This document shows positions 25,076 through 37,384 of a DNA stretch of 64,000 nucleotides, one piece after another. A program made the position numbers and the translations under genes. Every line of letters starts with the position of its first letter. The stretch's first letter is position 1. This stretch comes from Anarhynchus alexandrinus (lineage: Eukaryota; Chordata; Aves; Charadriiformes; Charadriidae): contig VUYV01000044.1 of assembly GCA_008711295.1 (NCBI GenBank), positions 4,141,723 to 4,205,722 of the forward strand. The letters run 5' to 3'. The notes beneath the pieces are model-generated. The model was not told the origin of the DNA. It made no database searches and was given only the letters and a program-made list of their open reading frames with translations.

Positions 25076-26888
25076 AAACTAATTTTGTTGCTGGCAGGCG
25101 CAGTTCCTCAGGACGAGTTGTGGCAGGGACCTGTCGGCAGTTTGAGCATTGTGAAGAAGTAAAGAGCTGTTCAGAGGTGGCAGGAGGTTTTCAAAAGAGC
25201 TCAGCTGCTGGTTAGAGATCCGAATACCATGGCTAGATTTGGGACAGGCCCTTCCTCTTGGCGTCAGTGGAGAATCCTCCACCTTGAGAAGACTGGCAAC
25301 TGGTTAGGACTTTTGAAGTTCTGACCGCTGCGACCACTCAGTAGAGATATACGCACACATAAGACTGAGTCAAGGTCCCGAGCCAAGGCCGAAGGTGGGC
25401 ACGCACCACACTGGGAATAGTTTAGAACATTCTGCCTTGGTATTGCTGGTGCTAGTTGGCAGGGCTTTGTTAAAGTTGTTTTTCAGCCTACCTTTTGGTT
25501 TTAGCAGTGAAAGCCAAAGTCCTACCCAGGCAAGACAAACGTAAGGACTTTTTTCCCTGTGCTCCTCTGTCCGAATTCTGCTTGTGTTCTTTGCATCATC
25601 CAAAGTTACTTGTGAAAAACAACAGCAAATAACAAAAACTGCACCCAAGAGAAAAGTGAAGCCCATCCTGAGTTTTGTTATTTCCAGGAAAAATGAAGTA
25701 CTTCTCTCAATCTATTAAAAAAGATTAAAGGGTGTTTTTGGAAATAATAAAGCAAAAGACAAAAAATGCCTCTTTTGTCCCTAAATGAAGTGAACACTGC
25801 CAATAGGAATGTCCAAGTTGTTCAGAAAAGTAAAGTGGAATCTCATTGCTTGTCTGGAAACAAAAATCAGTGTCTGGAGGCAGGAAAAGGGGAAAAAAAA
25901 CCCCTTTGAATTGGGAGTAGGACGACAAATTGATATGTCACAAAATGAAATCAAAGGTATACTTGCAGGAAGGAAGAGGAGCGCAGGGAGGAGAGAAAAC
26001 CCAAATGATTGAAAGGTAAATAGCATGGTACAGAAAGTCAGGGAGAGGCATTGACACTTGCAGATGCATTTCTGCCCAGGAGTTGCACTAGTCTCTTTAA
26101 AATGTCAAAAGCAGGTGTTGCCTTTTGAAATACAAGCTAATGTGGGCATTCAGCACAATCTCTCCCAGGTGCTGGAACGGTATGGGGTTTGGTCTTTCCC
26201 AGGTAATTATTGCTGAACACATTGTGTAGCCACTGCACCTGCCGGGTAAAAGATCTATATTTAAAAGAGGAAGGACAGATATATTGATAGCATCAGGAGG
26301 AAATTTTCTGCTTCAACTAGGACCTTTTAAAGTCTTAAGTAATAATTTCTATTTGTTTAATTTTTAATCAATACTACAGACAAAACCAAAAGTGTAGTCA
26401 CCAAATACAACTTTGTCCAAATACTGCTATGAACATACATGCACATAAGAGATGTGCAAACCCACGTTTTTAAAAACAAATTGAAATGAACCTCTGAAGA
26501 ACATCGTCATCACAGATGAAAAAGACCTGTTCCCTTCTGAGCTAGATGCAAGAGAGTTCAAGTCCTTTACCGGAAAAGAGGGTGGATGGAGATTGCCAAT
26601 CTCTGCACAATACATGACCAAAACCAGTCTCATTTATGCTTCAGGCATGAGGACTTGGTTAATTTTAAGATATGTAAATCCCTTGTAGGTAAAAAAGAGT
26701 TAGAAACCTAAAATTGTTGTAGGGTCATCTTTATCTCCATGCACACTGTAAGTTTGGTGAGGAAATGCTGCTGGCTCAGAACAGTATGTGCCCATTTTTC
26801 CTGTGGATAAGTACTGTGTTGAACTTATTTTCCTCCAGTGAAAACGACTTACCACAGAGCAGGAAAATGAAGAATTAGCTTGTAGGTT
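25076..26888. other. Non-coding DNA, no gene seen
   Basis: The longest frame is 98 codons. There is one fairly purine-rich section at about 25880-26000. No transposon, RNA gene or clear regulatory motif cluster was recognised. Confidence 0.65.
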
Positions 26889-27016
26889 TTGCTCATTAGA
26901 GGGGTTTTTTGAGAAATAATTAAGCTAGACCCCTTTGGAAAGAGANGTTGCTCATTAGAGGGTTTTTTTGAGAAATAATTAAGCTATAATTAAGCTAGAC
27001 CCCTTTGGAAAGAGAA
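26889..27016 (+). repeat. 59-bp near-identical tandem duplication with an N at the junction
   Basis: Copy one (26889-26947) and copy two (26948-27016) both read 'ttgctcattagaggg', a T run, 'gagaaataattaagcta' and 'gacccctttggaaagaga'. A single N lies at 26946, at the copy boundary. Copy two also carries an 11-bp internal duplication of ATAATTAAGCT (26975-26985 and 26986-26996). As at 5653, the combination of duplicate and junction N is best explained by unmerged overlapping contig ends. The internal 11-bp difference could be allelic. Confidence 0.85.
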
Positions 27017-29871
27017 GTCTCAAACTCCCCCAGAAGAAGGAATGGTGATAGGTTTGGTGTTGGGTTTTTATGTCACTTGTTACTGTGGGTTACATTTATT
27101 GGGACCTTATTATTTTTGACGTTTGGAGCATATACAGGTTTGATTTGACCTTCTAGTTAGGTGAAAGTCCCATCTATATTCATGTGAGGAAAAATTTCAC
27201 GTCTGTAGGAAAGTCAAAATTGTTCTCACTCTGCTGTTAACAGCAAAAGAATCTCTGGAGGAGATTAATTTAGGGCTGAGAAGCAAAGAAAATTACAGAA
27301 TATATGGATGATTTTAGGCATTTTATCTGTTCTGCTGATAAGATTAAAAAATTACTATATGTAATCAGCTGGTTTAAGTACTGGGACTTCTGTTTCAGAA
27401 CCTCCTCGGCTCTTCTATGAATAACTCCCAGCTTCCACATTTTTACCCCATATATTTCGAAGTCTTCCTAAAGTCTGATCAAGGTACTGTGAATAGGCAC
27501 CATAGAAATTTGCAGATATTACCCAGATGGATGAAGTATTTCTACAATTGGAAGCAAAAGAATGTCTAAGAATGGGCAAAATTCCATGCTCAAAATTAAC
27601 TAATTTAATTGAACTGAGCCTTGGTAATTACTACCATTAAGTCAAGTGCTTGTGGGAGATACTATATTGTGTAAAGTTAAAAATGATTACTGTACTTACA
27701 GTTATTCATACGTGTGAATATGGTCCGCTCAGTGCAGATGGGATACAAAGAGATATTTGCATTTGTGCCAAATTAGAAAAAGTGGCGTTTACACTGATGA
27801 AAGATAAGTTCCAGATACAGTGATTTTGTCAAATTTAAAATCCGCTTATTCCTGTGCACTGAGATTAAAATGGGAGTTGCAGTTATGTGCCTGTATCTCA
27901 ATAACTGGAAAATATACACTGAAACAGATTGTTATTTAGCCCAGAAGAGGAGCATATACCAAAGAGAGTCCTTCGCTGTTTAAATTAAGGTTCTTTAGAT
28001 AGCAGGGCAGGATTTCTGAGGGCTAATGTGACTGCCCTGCAAATACTTGTGCAGAGAGGATTATTTGGTAACATTCCCAACTTTGGCACACTTCTGTTAG
28101 ATCTCTGTCTAGGTGTAAGTAGAGAACTACCCACAATATTTTTTTTGAGCTATTTTTCAAAGCAGATTTAGTTTAGGTCCTTTGTCATTTACTTTTTCTG
28201 TTTAACTCTGCACAATTTCAAGGATGATCTAGTCCCTTAATTCCCTGTCTGATTCGAGTCTGTGGTTATCTGCTCGCACCCATCAGTGGAGACCTTGGGC
28301 CGTAGGGATGATATTGGCTGGATGTCACTGTGCTACACAAGAGGTATCATAGCAACTGTCAGAAAGTCCAACAGCCTCATTGCAGGCACTGTGATTTCCA
28401 GATTACAGGTGGCGCAGGCACGCAACACGTAGCTTTAATTAGCAGTGTACCTGCGGCAGTATAGGGTTTGGGCTTCTTGGGTGACTCTGGAGCACTCCCC
28501 CATAAGCCGGTTGCTGCAGCGGTCACCCCGTTTGCAGAGCTCATGCTGGTGTTCTTTTAAAGTAATCTCAGGTACGTCTGTCTAATCTGCAGTCACAGCA
28601 CTTGGTGCAGTGCAGACACACACCTAGCCCAAAGCTATAGAGAGTTTGTCTTTGAAAATAATTACCAGTAAAAAAAAAATGTCTAAAGTGCAGTGATCTA
28701 GCAGCAAGTGTCATTCCGCAAGAGCACCGAAAAGCCACAGTGCCACTGTATGACACAAAGCGACAATAAAGTCCGTAGCGCAGTCTTACAGAGAGAAGTC
28801 TGGAAGTCAGGACTCCTCTGTTCTTCCTAACTCGGTTATTCTGTTTGACCTTGCATAATTCACTGCATGTCTGTTACTGCAGGTTGCAGTCTCTAAATAA
28901 TATCTACAGTAATATTTACTTCTGATATAGGTTTCAAGGCCTGATTAAGCATTTTAAAGCTATACATAATCTTCCAAAGACTGTAATATAGCTATTATTA
29001 TTGTTATTACATGTCTAGTTGTGATTAACACTTGATTAGCATTACTCCCATTCAACTTTACTTATAATTCTCACTTATTTTACTCTGCCCGTTATTTTGG
29101 ATATTTTCCTAACTTTAGACACTTGATACGATTTTTAATAACTTTAGTAAGCAAACTCTTCCCCTGCTTGTACAGTCATACAATTTGTATAACTAGCTCT
29201 CCCACCCACAAGAAAACAGACCAAATAATCCGCACAACTCAGATTTATTTAATAACCACAAATAGTTTAGCTTCTGAATATTTCATACTGCCTCACTTTC
29301 ACCAAGAATATAGTCATGCTGAATGTCTCTATCATCAGATTATGCAGCAAACGATGGAAAACATATGTTCTATGTAGTTTTTCTTAACAATTTGCTGAAG
29401 CGAGAACACCTGGCACAGTTAGAAATAGGATGCAAAGGAATTGTTTCCTTTTGTTATTTGCACTTTTGAAATTTTAACTTGCATCCCAAGTATAGGCATG
29501 TTTTTTAACTTAGGGTAAATATATTTAAAAAAAGGTTTTAAAGATTTATTTTTTTAATCAATGAAAATATATTCATTTCTACTCGTGGTAAAAATGCACT
29601 TTGCATTCCTCAAAGAGCATGTGGGTAGCATTTAGAAAGGAAAACAGAAGCAGTATCTTGCTTTCGCAATACTTTCCTACCTTTAAAATCTTTTTGGTTG
29701 CTATTCATATTGCCTAAATCATGGATGAGACAGTGGCAACACACTGAAAGCAGAACTCCGTTAACTGATGGGTGGGAAACTCTGCCTATAGTTCTCGTGG
29801 TAACACAGGGTTGTGCATCCACACTGCACGTGACACAGACTCCCTGCTTTCATGGTAATGGAAGTGGATCC
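27017..29871. other. AT-rich non-coding DNA, no gene seen
   Basis: No frame exceeds 84 codons. A somewhat CpG-containing block lies at about 28390-28760, with CpG sites scattered among AT-rich sequence. No repeat family was recognised. Confidence 0.65.
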
Positions 29872-29895
29872 TTTAGAAGTGGATCCACTTCTAAA
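29872..29895. repeat. Perfect 24-bp palindrome
   Basis: The sequence is a perfect inverted repeat with no loop, centred on GGATCC (29881-29886), with arms TTTAGAAGT and ACTTCTAAA. A partial copy of one arm, 'gaagtggatcc', lies just upstream at 29861-29871, so the palindrome may have grown by a short templated duplication. It could extrude as a small cruciform or bind a dimeric factor. No flanking element explains it. Confidence 0.9.
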
Positions 29896-32800
29896 TAGCA
29901 CCAACAATCTCAATTTTTGGCAGTAAATTAAACATAAATATAAAAAAGCTAGTTCTGGGCAGTGACTTGCTGCCAATGCAATGCAGTTAGCAAGTTACAA
30001 GAATTGTTCAGGAGAGTCATGGTCAAAATAAATGTTTAGGTTTTTCCTGTAGCTATTTCAAACACTCTAAAGCAGTATGTTTGTATTTCTGTTCTTGCTC
30101 AGTAATCAGAAAAGTCACTGTTGTAACAAACCGTGTATGCATGTTGATAAACCCCAGCGATGCCCGTAAGATACAGAACACATATGGAAGTTATGTAGGC
30201 AAATGGTGAACCAGGACCAAAATGAATCATTTGCTAAAATGAAACAAAACTAAGTATTTAGGGCAGATTTTAGTTGGGGAAGGTAGGTGGTAAATTGTCA
30301 GGCCGATCCAGCTTTGTGAGAAATAGCTTACGAAACCACGGTCAAGTACAATAGCTAGTAAGAAACCCATTAGCAGGTTTAATAGCTCAAGTGTGGGTGA
30401 CCTCCAATGGTATCGTGCTGCTGGAATCTGAAGTGTTCGTGCTGCAAACAGAAAATCTGTTATTCCAGGGGGAGTATTTGTGTGTGCATGTGTTATAAAA
30501 TAATGGCAAAATGTAAATGAAACACGTACTTTGGGTTAATAATTCAGTGCTCTGAAGATACAGGGAAAGATCTTGAAAAAACTCCTAAATGTTAATTGTT
30601 AAAAAATAGTCTCAGATGGTAATATTCTTCTTAAAGTTGAACAGCAGAAGCTCCGAGTATAATGTCTCAATGTATTCTTCTAAAGATGGGTAATTGGAAA
30701 GGGTTGCTTTGCATCATGTTTTTGGTCTAGTGAATTGCATCAATGGATGCCTGAGAACATGGTGAAGCAGAAAAGGGACTTGATGAACCAGATTATGTAA
30801 AACTAAACAGCCATGCTGGAGACCCAGCTTAGCTTGATGCAGCCTAGCATACGAATCCTCTCCGGATTCCCATCAGACCTTCGGTTTTCTTTACAGCCCT
30901 GGTGTCTCCTCTCTAAAGACCTTAATGCACTGGAATTGCAGAAAAAGATGAGCAGGTCACTGTGAGAAGCCATCCCAACCTTTAACCATCAGGCTTGTCC
31001 TGGTGCCAGTGCTGCCTTCCCAGTGGAATTTGGAAACTGCCAACTTGGGCAGCACCGCTCTGCCCTGAGCGCTCTCAAACAAACTAATCATCAAGTTCAC
31101 AAATGGACAGATTCACCCGTGCTTCCTTGCTACTGGTAAAGCCAATTTGCATCTGCTTGGTTGATGGTTTAGTTTCAGAGGTTTTCTTTATTTGATGTGC
31201 ACTCTCTGTCCAGGAAACCTTTAGCTGGCAGTGTCTCACTCAGAGCAGGCAGGGAAAGATAGTATTCCAGCAAAAATGACAGGAACAAGTCATTTCATAT
31301 CCATTATAGAAACCAGTAGCATTGCTATGGCTAGTGATGGCACATCCTGAGATACAATCAAATGTAATAACATATTGCTCATGCTTTGCATAGCCAATAT
31401 GACTCTTGGCATTACTTAAACAATATTTCTGGCCATAAGCAGTGCCAGGAGGTTACGGATGGTTAAGTACCTTTCACGAACAGAGCAATCTTCTAGGATA
31501 ATGACAATAACAAACTGATTTCAATGTAGAGCAAATTCAATAAAACTGATTAACTACAGATTGCCAGACTGTTTTCTGGTTTACAACTGGGCAGTGCTTT
31601 AACAGTGCCAAATGTATTTTGTTTTCCCCTGTTAAAAAATGACATGAAATCTGCTACTAATTTTGTTAAGAAGAAAAGCGCTCCAAATAAAAAATAGTGC
31701 AGTTTTCCTCAAGCTGTTTCTGCCTTATAACTTCAGGAAAGTATTTTCATGAAGTGAAAAATATATTGCTAGCTTGTAGATAAAAACTCTCTTCTTTTTG
31801 TTTGTTTGTTTTTGTCTTAGAGAGGAGAAACAGTGCAAGCTACAACCAATACTTTGTTTTTATGAGTAAACGATGTAAGTAGACTTGTAGCATACTTAGA
31901 CTGGTTGGCAGTATGTGGGATTGTTCCTTTACAAAAGAGAAGCACGAAGCACAGCAAGACAGAGGGTTAAGGATTTATTTTTTTCTGTACATAATTGCAA
32001 AGTTTAGCCCAAACTACCCATCCGGGTTCTCCAGATTCGTGTGTGTGTTTAGTGCTGTTTGATTCTGGGTTTGATTTGGATCCAAGAAGAATGGTTTTCC
32101 TGCCATAACTCTCAGTCTCCTCTTGGCTTCCCCTTTTCTTCTTCACAGATGTCTCTGACTCGCATGTATTAGTGGGAATCTTAGGTAGTGCATGTGTTTA
32201 ACTGGAGTAATTCTACATTTACCAATTTATGTTTTCATCAGTGTGATACCATGCAATAGAGGATGGTACAAGGGTAAACTACAGGTTCAAAAGATTCAGA
32301 AATTACATTCTCAGCAAACAGAACCAAAATCTTCAGAAACCCCTTGAAAAAAAGAGAAGAGGCCTTTATTTTCTCCAAAGGGAAAACACAAACCAAATTC
32401 TGTTTCTATCCTGCTCTCACACATGCCTTGATTTATTACACCATTTCCTTGCTACTTACTGCAGGAATAGGCTGAAGGACCTGAGGTCTGTAAGTCCCAA
32501 CTTGTACGTGAGCTTTGTTGATTTGTGATTTGAATGTGCAATTCCATCTCCATTTTAATGCCATTGGCACCAGTGAAATTTAATTAAATTTTTCTTCATT
32601 GGATTTTTATTAAGGACAAGTTTTGCTCCTGAGTTTTACTGAAGAAACAGACAACATTAGAAAGGCTTCAAAGACTGCGACGAACAGACAGACTACAGAG
32701 AAAAACAAATTCTGAAGAGTTCAATAAAATGATCAGATAGAGAAGAACAGTCAGGGAAGCAATTAATAATAATTACAGCATTATTTAATTATCATTTTTT

Positions 32801-35800
32801 AATCATTAAATGTCATCAGCCGCCTCATATCTTTAATTAAAACTTAATTTCACTTTTCTCTTTTACATTCTCACACACATGCAATTAACCAGCGTAAGAA
32901 AATTATCATGGTTTGCTTTATCTCATAAGGATGTTCCATTGTTTTGTATTTGAATATTTAAGCAGTATCTTTTAAAGAACTGGAACTTGTTAAATACTTA
33001 TTTCCTCTCTTTTACCTCTCGACATATACCATAGGGGTGTCGTTCTATATAATTAAGTCGCAGAGTGTTGTAGAAGCCAACAGTACCATAAGAAGTTAGC
33101 TGAGTACGTGTGCAGTATTTCACCCAAGTAAACTTAAATTTTCTTGGTCTGCTTATGCTGTTCTGCAGGTAACGCATAGATTCCTCAACCTTTTCTCAAG
33201 GCTTTGGTGCAGAAAAGGAGGGAACTATGTTCAAATGAAAATACTTTTGAAATGAGACTGTGGCTTCTCTTTTGTTCTGTGTGGGTGAAGTGTGACGTAG
33301 TGAGATTCAAATAAGCCTTTGCTCGTTCATTGTTCCAGAAGCCTTGGTGCTGTTTACCGTTTCAAAAAAGAGAAATTTCAGGAGACTAGTGATTCCCTTG
33401 GCAAAATGACATTTCATTGTTAAACGGAACAGCAGAAAAGCTTGCTCTAGGAAGATTTTACAATCTGTTTGATATAATGGAGGGTATTATTTTCTTTTGC
33501 TACTGAAGTATGCAACAAGAAACATTTTCAGAGTAATAATGTCACCAAAATTCTTAGGAGATTATAGGCTGTTTTTTTCCTTTTTTTTTTCTTTCTTTTT
33601 TTTTCCTTTAAATAACGAGTCTGCCTCTTGAGAAAAATCTTACTAAAACAGTTAAGGAAAAACTTCATATACTCTATTTCTTTTTTCTCTCTGTGGAAAG
33701 CCAAAGAAACATGTTTTCTTTGATGAATCCATGGAGCTGATGTGACCAGAGCTGTGAGATCATACAACAGGCCATGGCTGCTTTTCATACATGTTTATTA
33801 TTTAATTTAGCTTTGCAGAATCTGAATCCATATAACAAATTCTGGCAAAGACAGAGCTTGGCCCAATGCTTAGTGCAGTCAGCACCCACACTTTTGTCTT
33901 CAGGAGACGGTGGCACAGAGATATTACCCAGTGGTGACGTGATGGGGAAGAAAAAAGCCCATTTCTCTGCAAGCACAGCTCACGGGTAGGGCAGCCACTG
34001 ACTGTCCTGTGCCTACCATGTGACTCTTGATAGGAAAAGAAACTCTTATCAATAAAACCAGAGATGGGAGGCTGAGCCCAACCTGCTGCTCCAGTGCCTG
34101 CAGGGGCCCTGGGCAGCGCATGTAAAGCAGGTAGATTTTAATGTGGGACATAAGTTAGAATGACTCAGGGGGGAAAAAAAGCCTTAAATAAACTTCCTTT
34201 CTTTGTCCAGAGATTGCTGTAAGTATTGTATGTGGCATTAAGTACTCAATCAAAACTGAAATCCTGGTGCCAGGGCTCCCAGATCTAAGTGGACTGAGGA
34301 AATAAGACAATTTCCTCAAGTGCGTGGAGGTGTTTGCATTCAGTGGAAGAAAACTGAGGGAATCCTATACTAGTGCTAAGGTAATCTGGGGAAGAGAGGA
34401 AAAATGTACTGTTTTGAAAATAGTTCCCCCCCTCTCTCTCTCTCTTTTATTTTTGAGGTATGTTCTGAATTTATGCAGAAATCGGGGCTTATTTAAGGCT
34501 TATTAAGTATTTTGCATACTTGTGTCCAAGGGACATTCACCCAACATTAGTGGCAGTAAGCTACTGATTTCCAACTGTAAAATTCAAGTCAGTGGAACTA
34601 CGCAGGCACTTAAATTTAGACGCCTGTTTAAGTATTTGCAGGACAGAGTTTTAAGGTATATATGGGTTATGACCACGTAAGCAAGTATACTTTTTCTTTA
34701 TTGCGAGCGTAAAGCAGTATTTCATTGCCTTTTATGTTTTCTTCTGCCAACACAAGAGAGCAATGTGTAAAGCTAAGCTGTTATTTAAGAGAGGTTAAAT
34801 AACAAAGAACAAAATATTAACCAAGTAATAACTTCACTCAGGCAATAAGGAGTCTGCCATTCTTCACTCCCGTGCTTTTAAAAGTTGCTATTTGATGGTT
34901 CAGCAGTAAAAGCAATGCTACTTCTCAGGTTTTGTTGTTTAGCTTTGGTTTTTGAAGACTCATTTGTACCCTTGCCAGCCATGAAAAAAGGGAGTTATTC
35001 TTATATTTTTTGTTATGTTCAGACAAGTGCCAAAGGGGAAATTCAGTGCACACACAACTTGAGCAAGCACACGGGAATGTAAAGTTATTCTGTCACAACA
35101 AAGGTCAAAACCCCCTTTTTTGTGGGGCTGAGAAGAAAAAGTTACAAATAGGCTTCTGGTAAAAGGAAGGTGAGTGAAGATCACAGCAGCTGGATTAAAA
35201 AAATAATATATTTTTAGAATAAACTTTGTACATGGATGGGGTCCTGACCCCTGAAATCTGCACTAGCCCCGTTTGGGAAGCAGATTTTAACACCATGAGT
35301 ATCTCAGGATTTGGCAACATCTGTCAGTTTGAACTCTGACAGGAAGAGTATTTATTCTTTAATTTTTCTATTTATTATTAATAGCACTGTTGTCTCACGA
35401 AATTTTGTTTTAGAAACTGTGCATTACCTTTACTGAAAATTAAATATGCAGTTCAGGTGGTGGGGCTACGTATATGTGCATAGGTGTATATATCTCCACA
35501 TATAACTGGTTGTCAGCTGAAGAAGAATCTGATCAGCTTTTGTACTGCTGCCTTCCAGTGATGGGAAGCAGCGAAGCTGCGAGGAAAGCTGTCAGTTTGT
35601 TTGCAGCTCTGAGAGTTCCTGGGCACAACATCGCCTTGGCATCTAGCTCAGAAATCTGCCAGGGAAATGGGAGCTGGTGCAGCAGCTGCCGCGGAGGGAA
35701 GCCTGCGGTAACCGTGGTGCCCAGCCTGGGGGGGGACATGATGCGGAATAAAGAAAAAACAGGACTGTAAAGTCCCTTTGAAACGCTTCCCCCCCCAGCC

Positions 35801-36059
35801 TTACGTGCAGTAAGAGAACAAATTCCCTGGAGGAGGCGAGCTCTGGGAGCTTCCAGCCCCGTCCATAACTGATTGCAATCACTTAAATGGAGCAACGAGA
35901 GAAGATAACACAGTACAGCTCTGTTATACTCTTAATTTTTTTTTTTCCTCCTTGCATGCTCAGGGGTCACACAGATTAGTCTAGTATCGCTTACGAGCCC
36001 TCAGAGGACAGGCAGCTGATAGGAATGAAGCCCATCAGTTCGATTTACCTGTCTGGAGG
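29896..36059. other. Long AT-rich non-coding stretch, no gene seen
   Basis: No frame exceeds 120 codons and none is recognisable. Notable minor pieces are pyrimidine tracts at 33572-33609 (T-rich) and 34424-34448 (with a CT repeat), a TTTG repeat near 31797-31815, and a candidate conserved block at 32540-32900 (separate entry). At about 35168-35176 'aaggtgagt' matches a splice donor well, but there is no convincing upstream exon. Sequence from 35540 to 35870 is GC-richer and keeps several frames open at once. Confidence 0.65.
32540..32900. promoter_or_regulatory. Candidate conserved non-coding element, homeodomain-site rich
   Basis: The block has many TAATTA/TTAATT cores: near 32581 ('ttaattaaat'), at about 32762-32775 ('attaataataatta'), near 32786 ('tttaattatc'), near 32804 ('taatcattaa') and near 32834 ('tttaattaaa'). 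It also has 'ttttattaag' and 'catgcaattaa' motifs. Apart from its AT content it is not repetitive. Dense AT cores can mark a homeodomain or POU enhancer or a matrix-attachment-like AT-rich segment. Chance in AT-rich DNA is a real alternative. Confidence 0.3.
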
Positions 36060-36062
36060 CAC

Positions 36063-36201
36063 CCGCTGCCAGCAGACACCGAAGGCTCCTGCTGCGATGG
36101 GCATCGCAGCCTCCCGCGGGGCAGCGTGTCCCCTCCCGCGCTTGGCTGCTCAGAGAGGCGCTCAAGACCGCACTTTGAGAAGCCGAAGTGATGGATGTCC
36201 G
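36063..36201. promoter_or_regulatory. Small CpG-rich patch
   Basis: I count about 13 CpG dinucleotides in about 140 bases, including CCCGCGGGG and CCCGCGC. It is much denser in CpG than its surroundings. It is followed directly by AT-rich, non-repetitive sequence (36202-36370) that resembles a regulatory element. It is too small for a standard CpG-island promoter and may be the GC-rich core of an enhancer. The 63-codon frame across it has no recognisable product. Confidence 0.4.
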
Positions 36202-36548
36202 TGCCTTATCAAATAATCCTGATTTAGTTATTTCTCTAATGAAATATCACACGGAGCAATGAAATCTAGGCTGTGAGCTATAATGGCGTAGTTGAATTAC
36301 AAATCACTTCTGAGGATTAATAGTTTTGAATTAAAGACAAACAAGTAAACCTCAAAGTAAAGCTAAAGCTCTCCAGAGGCGATCGCGCTGTGTTCAGTAA
36401 CAAAGGTGCGCGTCTGTACCCAGTAAATGCTGTTGCTCCATCATTTACCCAGGGCACAGTTAGGCTGTGGCGTTTGGGCGGTTACAAGGACCGAAGAACA
36501 GCCACTTGCTGAGAAAAGAAATAGGATATGTTTTCAGAGATAAAGTGC
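36202..36548. other. Non-repetitive AT-rich block, possible regulatory sequence
   Basis: The block follows the CpG patch. It contains 'ctgatttagttatttctc', 'ggattaatagttttgaatta' and a second small CpG group at 36378-36417 with GCGATCGC (36379-36386), an 8-bp palindrome. No frame is open. It may be part of the same regulatory unit as the CpG patch, which is an inference. Confidence 0.3.
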
Positions 36549-36639
36549 TGTAGGTGCCCCTGCTCTGGCGGGGGGGTTGGACTTGATGATCTCCAGAGGT
36601 CCCTTCCAACCCTGACCATTCTGCGATTCTGTGACTCTG
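36549..36639 (+). mobile_element. CR1 LINE, well-preserved 3' tail
   Basis: This is the clearest transposon in the window. In order it reads 'taggtgcccctgctctggcg', a G run, 'gttggacttgatgatctcca', 'gaggtcccttccaaccctga' and the tail 'ccattctgcgattctgtgac', which shows the 8-bp ATTCTGYG periodicity that ends avian CR1 elements. It is heavily 5'-truncated with no coding part. Its good match to the CR1 3' consensus suggests it is younger than the copies at 12626 and 14262. It is the strongest evidence that the sequence is avian. Confidence 0.95.
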
Positions 36640-37310
36640 CTCATGTGATGTATTTGTTGCTTAATTGAAACTTTGGGGTTCTGTTTTCAAAGTAGGGGTT
36701 CAGCCCGGATCATCATACGCTCAACCGCGGTTTATCTGAACTGGCAAGCCTGTACAAACTGGCTGCTCTAAACTTCTCAGAAGCTGTGTTTTCAAAGGAT
36801 TTCTGGCATGCTTGACCAGGAGAAGTCCTCCTAACTGTGTTGTTATCAGTTCTAAGTGTTCTCTTTTTCAAACCATGAAAAGGTATGGGCAGCTTGAAAC
36901 TATCAATGAAGGCTAAGATTTCTTTTTTTTTCGCTTTTCTTTTCCTCCCCAGAAGAGCAGTACTTCATTTTGGATTTGAATTCATTCCCAACAAGCAGTA
37001 TTCATATTACTGCAGGTTTATTCAAAGTATTTTATATTTTACGTTATCATATTCTAAGGATTTAATCCCGATTCTGGAGGCTTTATACATTTTTCTGATG
37101 AATAGGCCATCTAAAATCACTTTTATTCAGACTAAAGTCAGACTGTACATAAATTAGTACGGGTGAGAAAAACAGAGGAATTTGAGATCTGTCCCATACC
37201 CACTTCAGGTTTGAAATCCCAGCCTTGGTGAAGTCAGTAGTAAAACGTTCACTGAATTCACTGAAATCGGGATCCTACAGGCTTCCTCGGCAGAATTGCT
37301 CTGGGCCTGT
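36640..37310. other. Non-coding DNA, no gene seen
   Basis: This is unremarkable sequence after the CR1 tail. A 90-codon frame at 36885-37157 encodes a hydrophobic, aromatic-rich stretch typical of AT-rich random sequence. No motif was recognised. Confidence 0.6.
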
Positions 37311-37384
37311 GTTTTCCCCTGCTAATGATTCGGGGAGAATCACTATAAAAGGGAAGTTTTCCCCTGCTAATGATTCGGGGAGAA
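37311..37384 (+). repeat. 29-bp direct repeat, period 45
   Basis: A 29-base unit beginning 'gttttcccctgctaatgatt' occurs at 37311-37339 and identically at 37356-37384, separated by 16 bases. Because the period is a multiple of three, a frame through it encodes SPANDSGR twice. Identity of the two copies suggests a recent local duplication, or an assembly artefact, although here there is no N. Confidence 0.9.
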
